NCBI GenBank assembly: GCA_050249455.1
Contig: JBFWQM010000120.1
Coordinates: forward strand, 1-15,737
DNA length: 15,737 bases
Origin: JBFWQM01 sp050249455
GTDB taxonomy: Bacteria; Pseudomonadota; Alphaproteobacteria; MPNO01; VGEU01
Direction of reading: 5' to 3'
The position numbers were made by a program, and so were the translations under genes. Below the pieces are notes generated by a model. It did not search any database, was not told the origin of the DNA, and worked only from the letters and a program-made list of their open reading frames with translations. Below, in pieces: positions 1-7,452 of the stretch; the first letter of the stretch is position 1; each line of letters starts with the position of its first letter.

Positions 1-1318
1 AGCTCGCCACCCGCGTCGCATCGGTGCCGGCGCCGACCGGCAGGTCGGCGGCCAGCATGCGGCGGATCGGCGGCGTCGCGGCGGCCGCCTCGGCGCCGTA
101 GCGGTCGACGAAATACTCGCCCTGGAACGCCATGCGGTGCTGGATCGCGATGCCGCCGCCGAGCGCCTTGATGCGATCGATGCTGCGCGGGGTCACCGTC
201 TCGGCATGGTCGATGATGAAGCGCGCGGCGAACGGCGTGCGGCCGTTGACCCGCTCCAGAACGTCGAGAAACCGGGCGATCGTCTCGTCGTAGGTGGCGT
301 GGATGCGGAACGGCCACTTGTTCTCTGCGAGCAGCTCGACGATCGACTCGAGCTGGCGCTCCATGTCCTCCGGCAGCACCGGGCGCGGCTCCAGGAAGTT
401 CTCGAAGTCGGCCGCCGACCAGGTCAGGTTCTCGCCCGCACCGTTCATCCGCAGCATCGAATCGCCGGCGCCCGGCCGCGTCATGCCGACCCAGCGCGCG
501 TAGTCGTCGCGCTCCGCCCCCGCCTGCTGCGCGAACAGGTTGTAGGCGACGCGCACTGTCATCTGGCCGTCATCGTGCAGCCGTTGGATCACCTGGTAGT
601 CGTCGGGAAAGTTCTGCCCGCCGCCGCCGGCGTCGATCACCGAGGTGATGCCGAGGCGATTGAGCTCGCGCATGAAGTGGCGGGTCGAATTGATCTGGTC
701 GTCCACCGGCAGCCGCGGGCCGCGCGCCAGGGTGGAATAGAGGATCAGCGCCGAGGGCTTCGCCACCAGGAGCCCGGTCGGCATCCCCTGCCCGTCGCGC
801 TCGATCACCCCGCCGGGCGGGTTCGGCGTGTCCCTGCCGAAGCCGAGCGTTCGGATCGCGGCGCGGTTGAGCAGCGCGCGGCCGTAGAGATGGAGGATGA
901 ACACCGGCGTGTCCGGCGCGGCATCGTTGATCTCTGCCAGCGTCGGCATGCGGCGCTCGGCGAACTGGAACTCCGACCAGCCGCCGACCACGCGCACCCA
1001 TTGCGGCGCCGGCGTGCGCGCCGCCTGCTCCTTCAGCATGCGCAGCGCGTCGGCGAGCGATGGCACGCCCTCCCAGCGCAGCTCCATGTTGTAGTTGAGG
1101 CCGCCGCGGATCAGGTGGGTGTGGCTGTCGTTCAGGCCGGGGATGACGCGGCGACCGCCGAGGTCGATCCGCCGCGTCTGCGCGCCGGCCAGCCGCAGCA
1201 CGTCGCCGTCGCCGCCGGCCAGCACGATGCGACCGTCCTTCACCGCGACCGCGGTCGCCGCCGGCGTCGCCGCATCGAGCGTCGTCACCTTGCCGTTGTG
1301 CAGGATCAGTTCGGCCAT
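1..1318 (-). CDS. Amidohydrolase family protein, YtcJ-like (3' end off the window)
   Basis: A predicted metal-dependent hydrolase of the amidohydrolase superfamily. 439 codons are visible from the ATG at 1318; the C-terminus lies beyond position 1, and YtcJ-type relatives are usually about 540-600 residues. The N-terminus has the usual small beta-domain (LILHNGKVTTLD, then VAVKDGRIV). The metal-binding HxH follows (GLNDSHTHL, H66 and H68), with later conserved histidines in FRIHAT (H340) and FIIDHAE (H371), and the catalytic Asp in GAGTDATRVAS (D433) just before the cut. The start is preceded by a GGAG about 11 bases upstream, a weak ribosome site. It lies 93 bases downstream of the YcaC-type hydrolase on the same strand, so the two are probably co-transcribed. 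YtcJ relatives act on N-substituted amides or formamides, but the substrate here cannot be read from sequence. There is no signal peptide, so it is cytoplasmic. Confidence 0.9.
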   Translation of the reverse strand, partial: MAELILHNGKVTTLDAATPAATAVAVKDGRIVLAGGDGDVLRLAGAQTRRIDLGGRRVIPGLNDSHTHLIRGGLNYNMELRWEGVPSLADALRMLKEQAARTPAPQWVRVVGGWSEFQFAERRMPTLAEINDAAPDTPVFILHLYGRALLNRAAIRTLGFGRDTPNPPGGVIERDGQGMPTGLLVAKPSALILYSTLARGPRLPVDDQINSTRHFMRELNRLGITSVIDAGGGGQNFPDDYQVIQRLHDDGQMTVRVAYNLFAQQAGAERDDYARWVGMTRPGAGDSMLRMNGAGENLTWSAADFENFLEPRPVLPEDMERQLESIVELLAENKWPFRIHATYDETIARFLDVLERVNGRTPFAARFIIDHAETVTPRSIDRIKALGGGIAIQHRMAFQGEYFVDRYGAEAAAATPPIRRMLAADLPVGAGTDATRVAS

Positions 1319-1411
1319 CGCATTCGGGTCTCCGTCCGCCGCCGCGGCGCGCCGCGGTCCGGCCAAAGCAAGGATGCCGGTCGCGGCGTGTCGTTCATGA
1401 CAGTTTCGTGG

Positions 1412-2095
1412 CTACTTGTTCGCCGCGACCGGCGCCAGGCGCTGTCCGTGCGTCACCCGCTCCGGCGCCTTGTGCACCATGGTGTAGGCGTAATCGACGC
1501 CCATGCCGTAGGCGCCGGAATGCTCCCGCACGATCGCCATCACCGCGTCGTAGGTCGACCGGTTCGCCCAGTCGCGCTGCCATTCGAGCATCACCTGCTG
1601 CCATGTCACCGGCACGACGCCGGCCTGAATCATGCGCAGCATGGCGTAATCGTGCGCTTCCTTCGTCGTGCCGCCGGACGCGTCGGCGACCATGAAGATC
1701 TCGTAGCCGCCTTCCGCCATCGCGGAGAACGCGAAGGTGTTGTTGCACACCTCCGTCCACAGACCGGAGACGACGACCTTCTTGCGGTTGTTCTTCGCCA
1801 GCGCGTCGCGCACCTTCTGGTCGTCCCACGAGTTCATCGACGTGCGCTCCAGCAGCGGCGCCTCGGGGAACACCGCCAGCAGCTCCGGATAGGTATGGCC
1901 GGAGAATCCCTCGGTCTCCACGGTGGTGATCGTCGTCGGGATGGCGAACACCTTGGCCGACTTGGCCAAGGCGACGACGTTGTTCTTCAGCACCTGGCGG
2001 TCGATCGACTGCACGCCGAACGCCATCTGCGGCTGCTGGTCGATGAACAGGAGCTGGCAGTTGGCCGGCGTGAGAAGCTCTGGCTTCGCGGTCAT
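1412..2095 (-). CDS. Isochorismatase-superfamily hydrolase, YcaC-like
   Basis: A 227-residue cysteine hydrolase of the isochorismatase-like superfamily, closest by motif to the YcaC subfamily, whose members have no firmly established substrate. The catalytic Asp lies in LLFIDQQPQM (D19) and the nucleophile Cys in VVSGLWTEVCNN (C117). At the middle triad position, where many family members have Lys, there is Arg (LLERTSMNSWDD, R84), which from memory is also what E. coli YcaC has. The open frame extends 14 codons further upstream, but the ATG at 2095 is chosen because GGAG lies about 8 bases before it and the family homology starts there. The TAG stop is at 1412-1414. It is divergent from the HxlR regulator at 2246 and upstream of the amidohydrolase, so it is probably the first gene of a two-gene operon under HxlR control. 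Cytoplasmic, no signal peptide. Confidence 0.9.
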   Translation of the reverse strand: MTAKPELLTPANCQLLFIDQQPQMAFGVQSIDRQVLKNNVVALAKSAKVFAIPTTITTVETEGFSGHTYPELLAVFPEAPLLERTSMNSWDDQKVRDALAKNNRKKVVVSGLWTEVCNNTFAFSAMAEGGYEIFMVADASGGTTKEAHDYAMLRMIQAGVVPVTWQQVMLEWQRDWANRSTYDAVMAIVREHSGAYGMGVDYAYTMVHKAPERVTHGQRLAPVAANK

Positions 2096-2185
2096 CGCGG
2101 GTTCTCCGGGTGGCGCGGCCGGCGGTACCGGGCGCACGGGATGGACGGCTTGCGGGTCGGCGCGACTGCAGCGCCTCCTTGCGCG

Positions 2186-2215
2186 GTTATCTGCTATGGC
2201 GAAATTCGAAGTAAA
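2186..2215 (-). promoter_or_regulatory. Candidate sigma-70-type promoter for the YcaC-like hydrolase operon
   Basis: Read on the minus strand, TTTACT (2210-2215, 4 of 6 matches to TTGACA) and GATAAC (2186-2191, 4 of 6 to TATAAT) are separated by 18 bases. They lie in the only AT-rich patch of the 150-base divergent gap. Transcription would start near 2179, giving a leader of about 85 bases. The spacing is acceptable but the match is moderate and no transcript data support it. Confidence 0.35.
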
Positions 2216-2217
2216 CT
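2200..2217. promoter_or_regulatory. Candidate HxlR operator: two small palindromes in the divergent promoter
   Basis: Two adjacent short inverted repeats, CGAA-A-TTCG (2200-2208) and AGT-AA-ACT (2210-2217), fall between and over the candidate promoter elements of the divergent hydrolase and hxlR-type genes. A third, CGGT-A-ACCG (2228-2236), lies just before the regulator's ribosome site. HxlR-family dimers normally bind palindromes in the gap next to their own gene. Which repeat, if any, is bound is not decided by the sequence. Confidence 0.3.
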
Positions 2218-2245
2218 AGGCACCGTTCGGTAACCGGGGGCAGCG

Positions 2246-2581
2246 ATGGACGACTCCGTTCGCGACGGCGCGCCGACCGTGCAGGGCTGTCCGCTCGACC
2301 GCGTGCTGCAGCTCCTGTCGGGCGAGTGGACGCCGCACATCCTGTGGGCGCTGGCGACGCATGGCCCGACGCGCCACGGCGCGCTGCGCCGCCGCGTCGC
2401 CGGCATCTCCGCCAAGGTGCTGACCGAGCGGCTGCGGATGCTGGAGGCCGAGGGCCTCGTCTACCGCGACGTCGTCGCCACGGTGCCGCCACAGGTCACC
2501 TACGGCCTGACCGAGCTCGGCCGGTCGCTCGACGTCTCGCTCCAAGGCATGGATCACCTGGCCGGCCGCATCGGGTCCTAG
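2246..2581 (+). CDS. HxlR-family winged-helix transcriptional regulator
   Basis: A 111-residue regulator with the HxlR signature. It has an N-terminal cysteine followed by proline (QGCPLDRVLQLL, C15), then the helix with GEWTPHILWAL, the recognition region ISAKVLTERLRMLEAEGLV (54-72), and the wing ending in TYGLTELGRSL (85-95). Size and order are normal for the family. The conserved Cys15 is the residue that senses electrophiles or quinones in some relatives (YodB, HypR), so redox or electrophile sensing is possible but not shown. The ATG at 2246 follows a run of five Gs about 5 bases upstream. It is divergent from the YcaC-like hydrolase/amidohydrolase pair, the usual arrangement for a local repressor or activator and its target. 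Confidence 0.92.
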   Translation: MDDSVRDGAPTVQGCPLDRVLQLLSGEWTPHILWALATHGPTRHGALRRRVAGISAKVLTERLRMLEAEGLVYRDVVATVPPQVTYGLTELGRSLDVSLQGMDHLAGRIGS

Positions 2582-2630
2582 CTCCCGCAGCCGGGTTCCA
2601 TCGCCGCCTTCCGTATGGTCGCGTAGGCGC

Positions 2631-2655
2631 GGAACAGGGCTCGCACCGCCGCGTT
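2631..2655 (+). promoter_or_regulatory. EcfG-type general stress response promoter upstream of degP
   Basis: GGAAC (2631-2635) and CGTT (2652-2655) are separated by exactly 16 bases. This is an exact match to the alphaproteobacterial EcfG (PhyR-NepR-EcfG) promoter consensus GGAAC-N16/17-CGTT. Transcription would begin around 2661-2664, about 26 bases before the degP ATG and just before its strong ribosome site. I found no other copy in the intergenic gaps of the window. With equal base frequencies, a chance match in this 107-base gap would be roughly one in a thousand. Confidence 0.75.
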
Positions 2656-2688
2656 GCCTGACCGAACCGGCGGCCGAGGAGGCACCCC

Positions 2689-4155
2689 ATGCGCGCGCGC
2701 CCGTACCCTGCAACGCTTTGCGTCCTGGCCTGCGTCGTGTTCGGCGTCACGCCCGCGCAGTCGCGCGATGCGCCGGCCAGCTTCCACGAGATGGCGGCCG
2801 CGAAGCTTCCCGCCGTGGTCAGCGTGCAGTCGACCCGGCAATCGGCATCCGCGGACGAAGGCGCCCGCCCGCAAGGGAAGGTTCCCCAGGGGCTGCAGGA
2901 CTTCCTGGACCGGTTCCTCGGCGACCAGGAGAGCCGCGAAGGCCTGCTCGACCGATTCCGCGGCGAGCGGCGGCCGTCGCGGCCGATGCAGGCGCTGGGC
3001 TCGGGCTTCATCATCAGCACCGACGGCTATGTCGTGACGAACAACCACGTCGTCGAGAAATCGAGCGCGGTGAGTGTGCACCTGGGCGACGGACGGGAGC
3101 TCACCGCCAAGGTGGTGGGCCTCGATCCCCAGACCGACCTCGCGCTGCTCAAGGTCGACGCCGGCGAGCCCCTGCCGCGGGTCGAATGGGGCGACAGCGA
3201 CAACGCCAAGGTCGGCGACTGGGTGCTCGCGGTCGGCGCCCCGTTCGGCCTCGGCGGGACGGTTACCGCCGGGATCGTCTCGGCGCGGGCACGCGACATC
3301 CACGCCGGACCCTATGACGACTTCATCCAGACCGACGCGTCGATCAATACCGGCAACTCCGGCGGGCCGCTGTTCGACATGTCGGGCAAGGTGGTCGGCG
3401 TGAACACCGCGATCTTCTCGCCGGTCGGCGCCAACATCGGCATCGGGTTTGCGATCCCGGCCGCGATGGCGCAGCCGATCGTGCGGCAGTTGCGCGAGAC
3501 GGGCGAAGTCAAGCGCGGCTGGCTCGGCGTCCAGATCCAGGCAGTGACGCCGGACGTGGCCGAGGCGCTCGACCTCGAGCCGCCGCGCGGCGCCATCGTC
3601 GCGCAGGTCACCGAAGGCAGCCCGGCCGCCAAGGCGGGGATCGAGGTGGGCGACGTGATCCTCAGCTTCGCCGGCAGCGAGGTCGAGAAGCTGCGCGACC
3701 TCCCCGCGGCGGTGGCCCAGGCGCCGATCGGGAAGCCGGCGGAGGTGGCGGTATGGCGTGACGGCGAGCGGATCACGGTGAACCCCGAGATCGCGCGCCT
3801 GCAGCCGAACGAGACCGAACACGCCGCCGCCGGCCGGCCGCAGGCGGACAAGGCGACGCTCGGGCTCGCGCTCGCGCCGCTGACGCCCGAGAACCGCCGG
3901 CAATACGGCGTCGGCGAAGACCAGCGCGGCGCCCTGGTCACCGACGTGTCGCCGGACGGGCCCGCCGCCCGCAGCGGGATGCGCCGCGGCGACGTCATCG
4001 TGCGGGTCGGCCGCGACACCGTGGCCTCGCCGCAGGACGTCGCCGACGCCCTGCGCAAGGCGCGCGACAACGGCAGGGACCGGGTGCTGATCCTGCGCCA
4101 GCGCGACGATACGCAGCAGTTCGTCGCCGTGCCGGTGCCGCCGGACGCCGGCTAG
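2689..4155 (+). CDS. degP: DegP/HtrA (Do-family) periplasmic serine protease
   Basis: A 488-residue envelope protease/chaperone that degrades or refolds misfolded periplasmic proteins. A signal peptide covers about residues 1-25 (hydrophobic TLCVLACVVFGV, likely cut after AQS). The trypsin-like domain has the complete triad: His120 in VVTNNHVV, Asp150 in TDLALLKVD, Ser224 in TGNSGGPLF. A long charged loop at 55-98 (QGLQDFLDRF, then GLLDRFRGERR) is the LA-type loop seen in DegP/DegQ. PDZ1 covers about 277-370 (RGWLGVQIQ, ...AGIEVGDVILSF) and PDZ2 about 390-485 (LGLALAPLTP, ...GMRRGDVIVRVG). The start is fixed by the strong GAGGAGG (2676-2682), 6 bases before ATG. It is a single-gene unit with an EcfG-type promoter upstream. 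It is unrelated in function to its catabolic neighbours. Confidence 0.95.
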   Translation: MRARPYPATLCVLACVVFGVTPAQSRDAPASFHEMAAAKLPAVVSVQSTRQSASADEGARPQGKVPQGLQDFLDRFLGDQESREGLLDRFRGERRPSRPMQALGSGFIISTDGYVVTNNHVVEKSSAVSVHLGDGRELTAKVVGLDPQTDLALLKVDAGEPLPRVEWGDSDNAKVGDWVLAVGAPFGLGGTVTAGIVSARARDIHAGPYDDFIQTDASINTGNSGGPLFDMSGKVVGVNTAIFSPVGANIGIGFAIPAAMAQPIVRQLRETGEVKRGWLGVQIQAVTPDVAEALDLEPPRGAIVAQVTEGSPAAKAGIEVGDVILSFAGSEVEKLRDLPAAVAQAPIGKPAEVAVWRDGERITVNPEIARLQPNETEHAAAGRPQADKATLGLALAPLTPENRRQYGVGEDQRGALVTDVSPDGPAARSGMRRGDVIVRVGRDTVASPQDVADALRKARDNGRDRVLILRQRDDTQQFVAVPVPPDAG

Positions 4156-4180
4156 GCGGCGCGTCCTGGGTCGGTCGGTT

Positions 4181-4215
4181 CCCGCCGCGTGGGCGGCGGA
4201 TGGCGTCGCGCCGCC
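4181..4215. terminator. Possible bidirectional hairpins between convergent genes
   Basis: Between the convergent degP and amidohydrolase genes, CCCGCC (4181-4186) pairs perfectly with GGGCGG (4191-4196) over a GCGT loop. Alternatively GGCGGCG (4192-4198) pairs with CGCCGCC (4209-4215). Neither is followed by a T run on either strand, so at best this is a weak or Rho-assisted end point. Position between converging genes is the main support. Confidence 0.3.
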
Positions 4216-5502
4216 TTACTCCGCCGCCTGCCGCATCGGCTGGCGGACCGCCGGGCGCTTGTGGAAGCGGCCGTCCTTCATGATGCCGAGCAGGCGGCTC
4301 TGGTGCTGCAGGAGGGTGACGTCAGCCAGCGGGTCGCCGTCGACCAGCAGGAGGTCGGCGAGGTAGCCCTCCTTCACCAGGCCGAGCTGGCCGGGCAGGC
4401 CCATCAGCGCGCCGGCATAGGCCGTGCCGGCGCAGATTGCCTGCATCGGGGTCATGCCGAACAGGCGGACGAAGAACTCGATGTCGCGCGCGTTCTCGCC
4501 GTGCGGGCACGAGATGAAGCCGTAGTCGCCGCCCGGCAGCACGCGCACACCGCGCCTGATCAGGTCCTTGGTCACCTCCGACACCGCGACGATCTCCGCC
4601 TCTAGGCGCGCGCGCGGGGTGGCGTGCGGGCCGGTCAGCACGCCGGTGTCCTTCTCCAGCCGGGTCACCGGCAGCGCGATCGACGGCCCGAAGAAGACGG
4701 TGTCCTTGTGCGCCTCCATCACGTCGCGCGCCTCCTCGTCGGCCAGCGCGGCGTGGTAGATCACGTCGACCCCGGCACGCACGCAGATCTTCACCGACTC
4801 GGCGCTGCGCGCGTGCGCGGCGACCTTGCGGTTGCGCGACTTGGCGACCGCGGTGACCGCCGCGACCTCCTCGAAGGTCATCAGCGTGTCCTCGGACAGG
4901 TCGTCCGGTCCGAAGCCCAGGCTCGACCCGGACGGCACGATCTTGATGACGTCGACGCCTTCGCGGCAGACGGTGCGCGCGGCGGTGCGGAATTGCTCCG
5001 GCCCGTCGCAGCACATGACGTGGATCGGGTTGCCCTGGTCGAAGTGGTGCAGGCGCTCGTCGCCGAAGCCGCCGGTCGGGCAGAGCTGAAGGCTGGAGGC
5101 CTTAAACCGCGGGCCGGGGATGTCGCCGGCGTTGATCGCGTTGCGGATGGCGACGTCGATGCGCATCTTGCCGGCCGCCGCGCCGAAGCAGCTCGTGAAG
5201 CCCTGATCGAGCAGCAGCCTGGCGTGCTTCATGGTGATGATGGTGTGGTCTTCCGGCGGGATCGCGACGGTGTCGAGCGGGTTGCTGTAGCCGTTGGTGA
5301 AGCTCATGTGCGTGTGCACGTCGAGCAGGCCCGGCATCAGGGTCGCACCGCCGCCGTCCACCACGTCCGCCCCCGGCGCGCCGACCCCGGCGCCGCGCGA
5401 CACCGCCTTGATCCGGTTGCCCTCGACCAGCACCTCGCCAGGGAACGGCGGCGCGCCGGTGGCGTCCAGGACCCGGACGTTGGTGAAAAGCGTGCTGGTC
5501 AT
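4216..5502 (-). CDS. Metal-dependent amidohydrolase (imidazolonepropionase/Sgx9359-like)
   Basis: A complete 428-residue amidohydrolase-superfamily enzyme with all residues of a binuclear metal site: HxH in LLDVHTHMSF (H63, H65), a Lys that could be carboxylated in VDVIKIVPSGS (K187), His230 in VAAHARS, His250 in VIYHAA, and the catalytic Asp326 in LPGGDYGF. The C-terminal strand LADLLLVDGDPL closes the small beta-domain. Relatives include imidazolonepropionase-like proteins and dipeptidases that hydrolyse N-acyl or Xaa-Arg/Pro amide bonds; the substrate here is not predictable. The ATG at 5502 is supported by GAGG about 7 bases upstream, and the TAA stop is at 4216-4218. It is divergent from the FAD monooxygenase at 5620 across 117 bases and may work with it. 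Cytoplasmic. It is not similar to the amidohydrolase at the left edge beyond the superfamily fold. Confidence 0.92.
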   Translation of the reverse strand: MTSTLFTNVRVLDATGAPPFPGEVLVEGNRIKAVSRGAGVGAPGADVVDGGGATLMPGLLDVHTHMSFTNGYSNPLDTVAIPPEDHTIITMKHARLLLDQGFTSCFGAAAGKMRIDVAIRNAINAGDIPGPRFKASSLQLCPTGGFGDERLHHFDQGNPIHVMCCDGPEQFRTAARTVCREGVDVIKIVPSGSSLGFGPDDLSEDTLMTFEEVAAVTAVAKSRNRKVAAHARSAESVKICVRAGVDVIYHAALADEEARDVMEAHKDTVFFGPSIALPVTRLEKDTGVLTGPHATPRARLEAEIVAVSEVTKDLIRRGVRVLPGGDYGFISCPHGENARDIEFFVRLFGMTPMQAICAGTAYAGALMGLPGQLGLVKEGYLADLLLVDGDPLADVTLLQHQSRLLGIMKDGRFHKRPAVRQPMRQAAE

Positions 5503-5599
5503 TGCGCTGTCCTCGATCTCGATGGCTGCGGCGGCGGCCCGTACCGGCCGCCAGTTTAGCCGCTTTTGCCCCTGCGTCGACGCCTTCGCCGCAGCCGCC

Positions 5600-5614
5600 G
5601 AACCTGCTAGGTTC
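5600..5614. promoter_or_regulatory. Perfect 15-base palindrome just before the FAD monooxygenase start
   Basis: GAACCT (5600-5605) and AGGTTC (5609-5614) are perfect inverted arms around GCT. The element ends 5 bases before the ATG at 5620 and contains the only ribosome-site-like AGG. It could be an operator in the divergent gap, a small hairpin over the start region, or part of an extended -10 (TGCTAGGTT). No regulator gene sits beside it. Confidence 0.35.
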
Positions 5615-5619
5615 CCGCC

Positions 5620-6744
5620 ATGTCGAGGCGGCATGCGGAGATCGCCGGCGGCGGGTTCGCCGGCCTGGTGGCGGCCATCGCGCTGGCGGAGCGCGGCTGG
5701 TCGGTGCGGCTGCACGAGAAGGGCGCGGCGCTGCGCGCGTTCGGCGCCGGCATCTTCATCTGGGAGAACGGGCTGCGCGTCCTCAAGGCGATCGGCGCCT
5801 ACGACGACGTGATCGCCGGCGCCCACGACGCCGGGGTCTACGAGGTGCGCGACCGCGGCGCGGTGGTGGAGCGCATCCGCTTCGACGCCACGACCGGCAT
5901 CCGCATGCTGACGATGACCCGCCAGACCCTCTACGACGCCATCCTCGCCGTCGCGCGGCGGGCCGACATCGAGCTGGTGGTGAACTCCGAGGCGGTTGCC
6001 GCCCGCCCCGAAGGCGTCCTGGAAACCCGCGGCGGCCGGCGCTGGCCGGCCGACCTGGTGGTCGGCGCCGACGGGGTCGGCTCGCCGGTGCGCGACTCGC
6101 TCGGGCTGCAGAAGGAGCGCCAGGCATCGGCGCTCGGCATCGTGCGGGTGCTGGCGCCGCGCTGCCGCGCCGAGCTCGGCCCCGGCGACTGGGACAGCGT
6201 GATCGACTTCTGGAACCTGCCGCGGCGGGGCCTGCGCATCCTCTACGTGCCGTGCAACGCCGACGACCTCTACCTCGCGATGATGGCGCCGGCCCACGAC
6301 GCGGAGGCGACCGCCCTGCCGCTCCGCCAGGACATCTGGGCCCCCGACTTCCCCGAGCTCGCGCCGGTGCTGGCGCGCGTCGCCTCCGACCACCGCTACG
6401 ACCCCTACGAGACCGGCAAGCTGACCCGCTGGTCGGCCGGCCGGGTCGCAATCATCGGCGACGCGGCGCACGCCATGGTGCCGTCGCTCGGCCAGGGCGC
6501 GGGCATGGCGATGATGAACGCGCTGTCACTCGCCGTCGCGGTCGCCGACGCGCCGTCGATCCCCGATGCGCTCGCCGCCTGGGAGGCGCGCGAGCGCCCG
6601 CTGACCGAGTTCGCCCAGGACTGCTCCGCCCGGGTCGCACGCGAGCGCGTCCTCAACGGCGGGCGGATGTGGACTGAGGACGCGCTGCGCCCCGCCCGCT
6701 ACGTCCCGACCGGCACCGGACACCTGCCGCCGCTGATCGGGTAA
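5620..6744 (+). CDS. Group A FAD-dependent aromatic monooxygenase-like protein
   Basis: A 374-residue flavoprotein of the p-hydroxybenzoate/salicylate hydroxylase superfamily. The N-terminal Rossmann dinucleotide motif is IAGGGFAGLVAAIALAERG (G10, G12, G15), ending at the ribose-binding acid in LHEKG. The DG motif is VVGADGVGSPVRD (D151-G152), and the second FAD motif is VAIIGDAAHAMVPSLGQGAG (G280-D281), with the conserved Pro288 and Gln292. No transmembrane segment. Such enzymes use NAD(P)H and O2 to hydroxylate an activated ring or a related substrate; the substrate is unknown. The start is not marked by a strong ribosome site, only AGG 8 bases upstream inside a palindrome. The gene is divergent from the amidohydrolase and converges on livF with only 9 bases between stops. 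It may take part in the same aromatic catabolism as the oxygenase cluster, but that rests on proximity only. Confidence 0.92.
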   Translation: MSRRHAEIAGGGFAGLVAAIALAERGWSVRLHEKGAALRAFGAGIFIWENGLRVLKAIGAYDDVIAGAHDAGVYEVRDRGAVVERIRFDATTGIRMLTMTRQTLYDAILAVARRADIELVVNSEAVAARPEGVLETRGGRRWPADLVVGADGVGSPVRDSLGLQKERQASALGIVRVLAPRCRAELGPGDWDSVIDFWNLPRRGLRILYVPCNADDLYLAMMAPAHDAEATALPLRQDIWAPDFPELAPVLARVASDHRYDPYETGKLTRWSAGRVAIIGDAAHAMVPSLGQGAGMAMMNALSLAVAVADAPSIPDALAAWEARERPLTEFAQDCSARVARERVLNGGRMWTEDALRPARYVPTGTGHLPPLIG

Positions 6745-6753
6745 GGCGCGGCC

Positions 6754-7452
6754 TCACACCATCAGGTGGGCCTGCTTGACCTCGGGGCGGCTTTCCAGCT
6801 CGTCGAACGTGCCGGCGAAGCCGATCTGGCCGGTGTCGATCACGTAAACCCGGTCGCAGATCGCCATCGCGAAGCGGAGGTTCTGCTCGCACAGCATGAT
6901 CGTGAGGCCTTCGTCCTTGAGCCGCTTGATCTGCGTACGCAGCAGGCCGACCACCAGCGGCGCCAGCCCCTCCGACGGCTCGTCGAGCAGGAGGAGCCGC
7001 GGGTTACCCATCAGGGTGCGGGCGATCGACAGCATCTGCTGCTCGCCGCCCGACAGCAGCCCGCCCAGCCGGCTCTGCATGCCGCCGAGCGCCGGGAACA
7101 GGTCGAACACGCGCTCCAAGGTCCATGGCGCGCCGTCGGTCGCCGACTTCACCCCGGTCTCCAGGTTCTCGCGCACGGTGAGCTCCGGGAAGATGCGGCG
7201 GTCCTCCGGCACGTAGCCGAGGCCGAGGCGGCTGCGCTCATACGTGCGCACGCCGCCGAGGTCGCGGCCGAAGAAAGCGACGCGCCCGGCCGACAGCGGC
7301 ACCAGCCCCATGATCGTCTTCAGGGTCGTGCTCTTGCCGGCGCCGTTGCGGCCCAGCAGGCCGACCGCCTCGCCCGGCCGCACCGTGATCGACACCCCGA
7401 ACAACGCATGCGCATCGCCGTAGCCGGCGTAGACGTCGTCGAGCTCAAGCAT
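6754..7452 (-). CDS. livF: LIV-type ABC transporter ATPase LivF
   Basis: A 232-residue ATP-binding subunit of the HAAT (LIV) ABC family. Walker A is GRNGAGKST (34-42), the signature is LSGGEQQ (133-139), and Walker B is LLLLDEPSEGL with D157-E158. The GEQQML and DEPSEGLAP context is typical of LivF rather than LivG. Its ATG at 7452 lies inside the end of livG (8-base overlap), with GAGG 6 bases upstream within livG, so translation is coupled. It is the last gene of the livK-livH-livM-livG-livF operon and converges on the FAD monooxygenase. It powers uptake at the inner membrane. Family members carry branched-chain amino acids, amides, urea or aromatic acids; context here favours an aromatic compound. 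Confidence 0.95.
   Translation of the reverse strand: MLELDDVYAGYGDAHALFGVSITVRPGEAVGLLGRNGAGKSTTLKTIMGLVPLSAGRVAFFGRDLGGVRTYERSRLGLGYVPEDRRIFPELTVRENLETGVKSATDGAPWTLERVFDLFPALGGMQSRLGGLLSGGEQQMLSIARTLMGNPRLLLLDEPSEGLAPLVVGLLRTQIKRLKDEGLTIMLCEQNLRFAMAICDRVYVIDTGQIGFAGTFDELESRPEVKQAHLMV

Noticed and set aside
137..2233. A 698-codon rightward open frame
   Set aside because: It spans two well-supported leftward genes and their gap. Its translation is rich in Arg, His, Val and Ala with no recognisable domain, typical of antisense frames in GC-rich DNA.
2578..3903. A 441-codon leftward open frame across degP, with a protein-like tail at 2578-2640
   Set aside because: Nearly all of it is antisense to degP, which has a complete catalytic triad, signal peptide and PDZ domains. 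The tail alone is too short to count as a gene remnant, and the EcfG-type promoter lies in the same bases.
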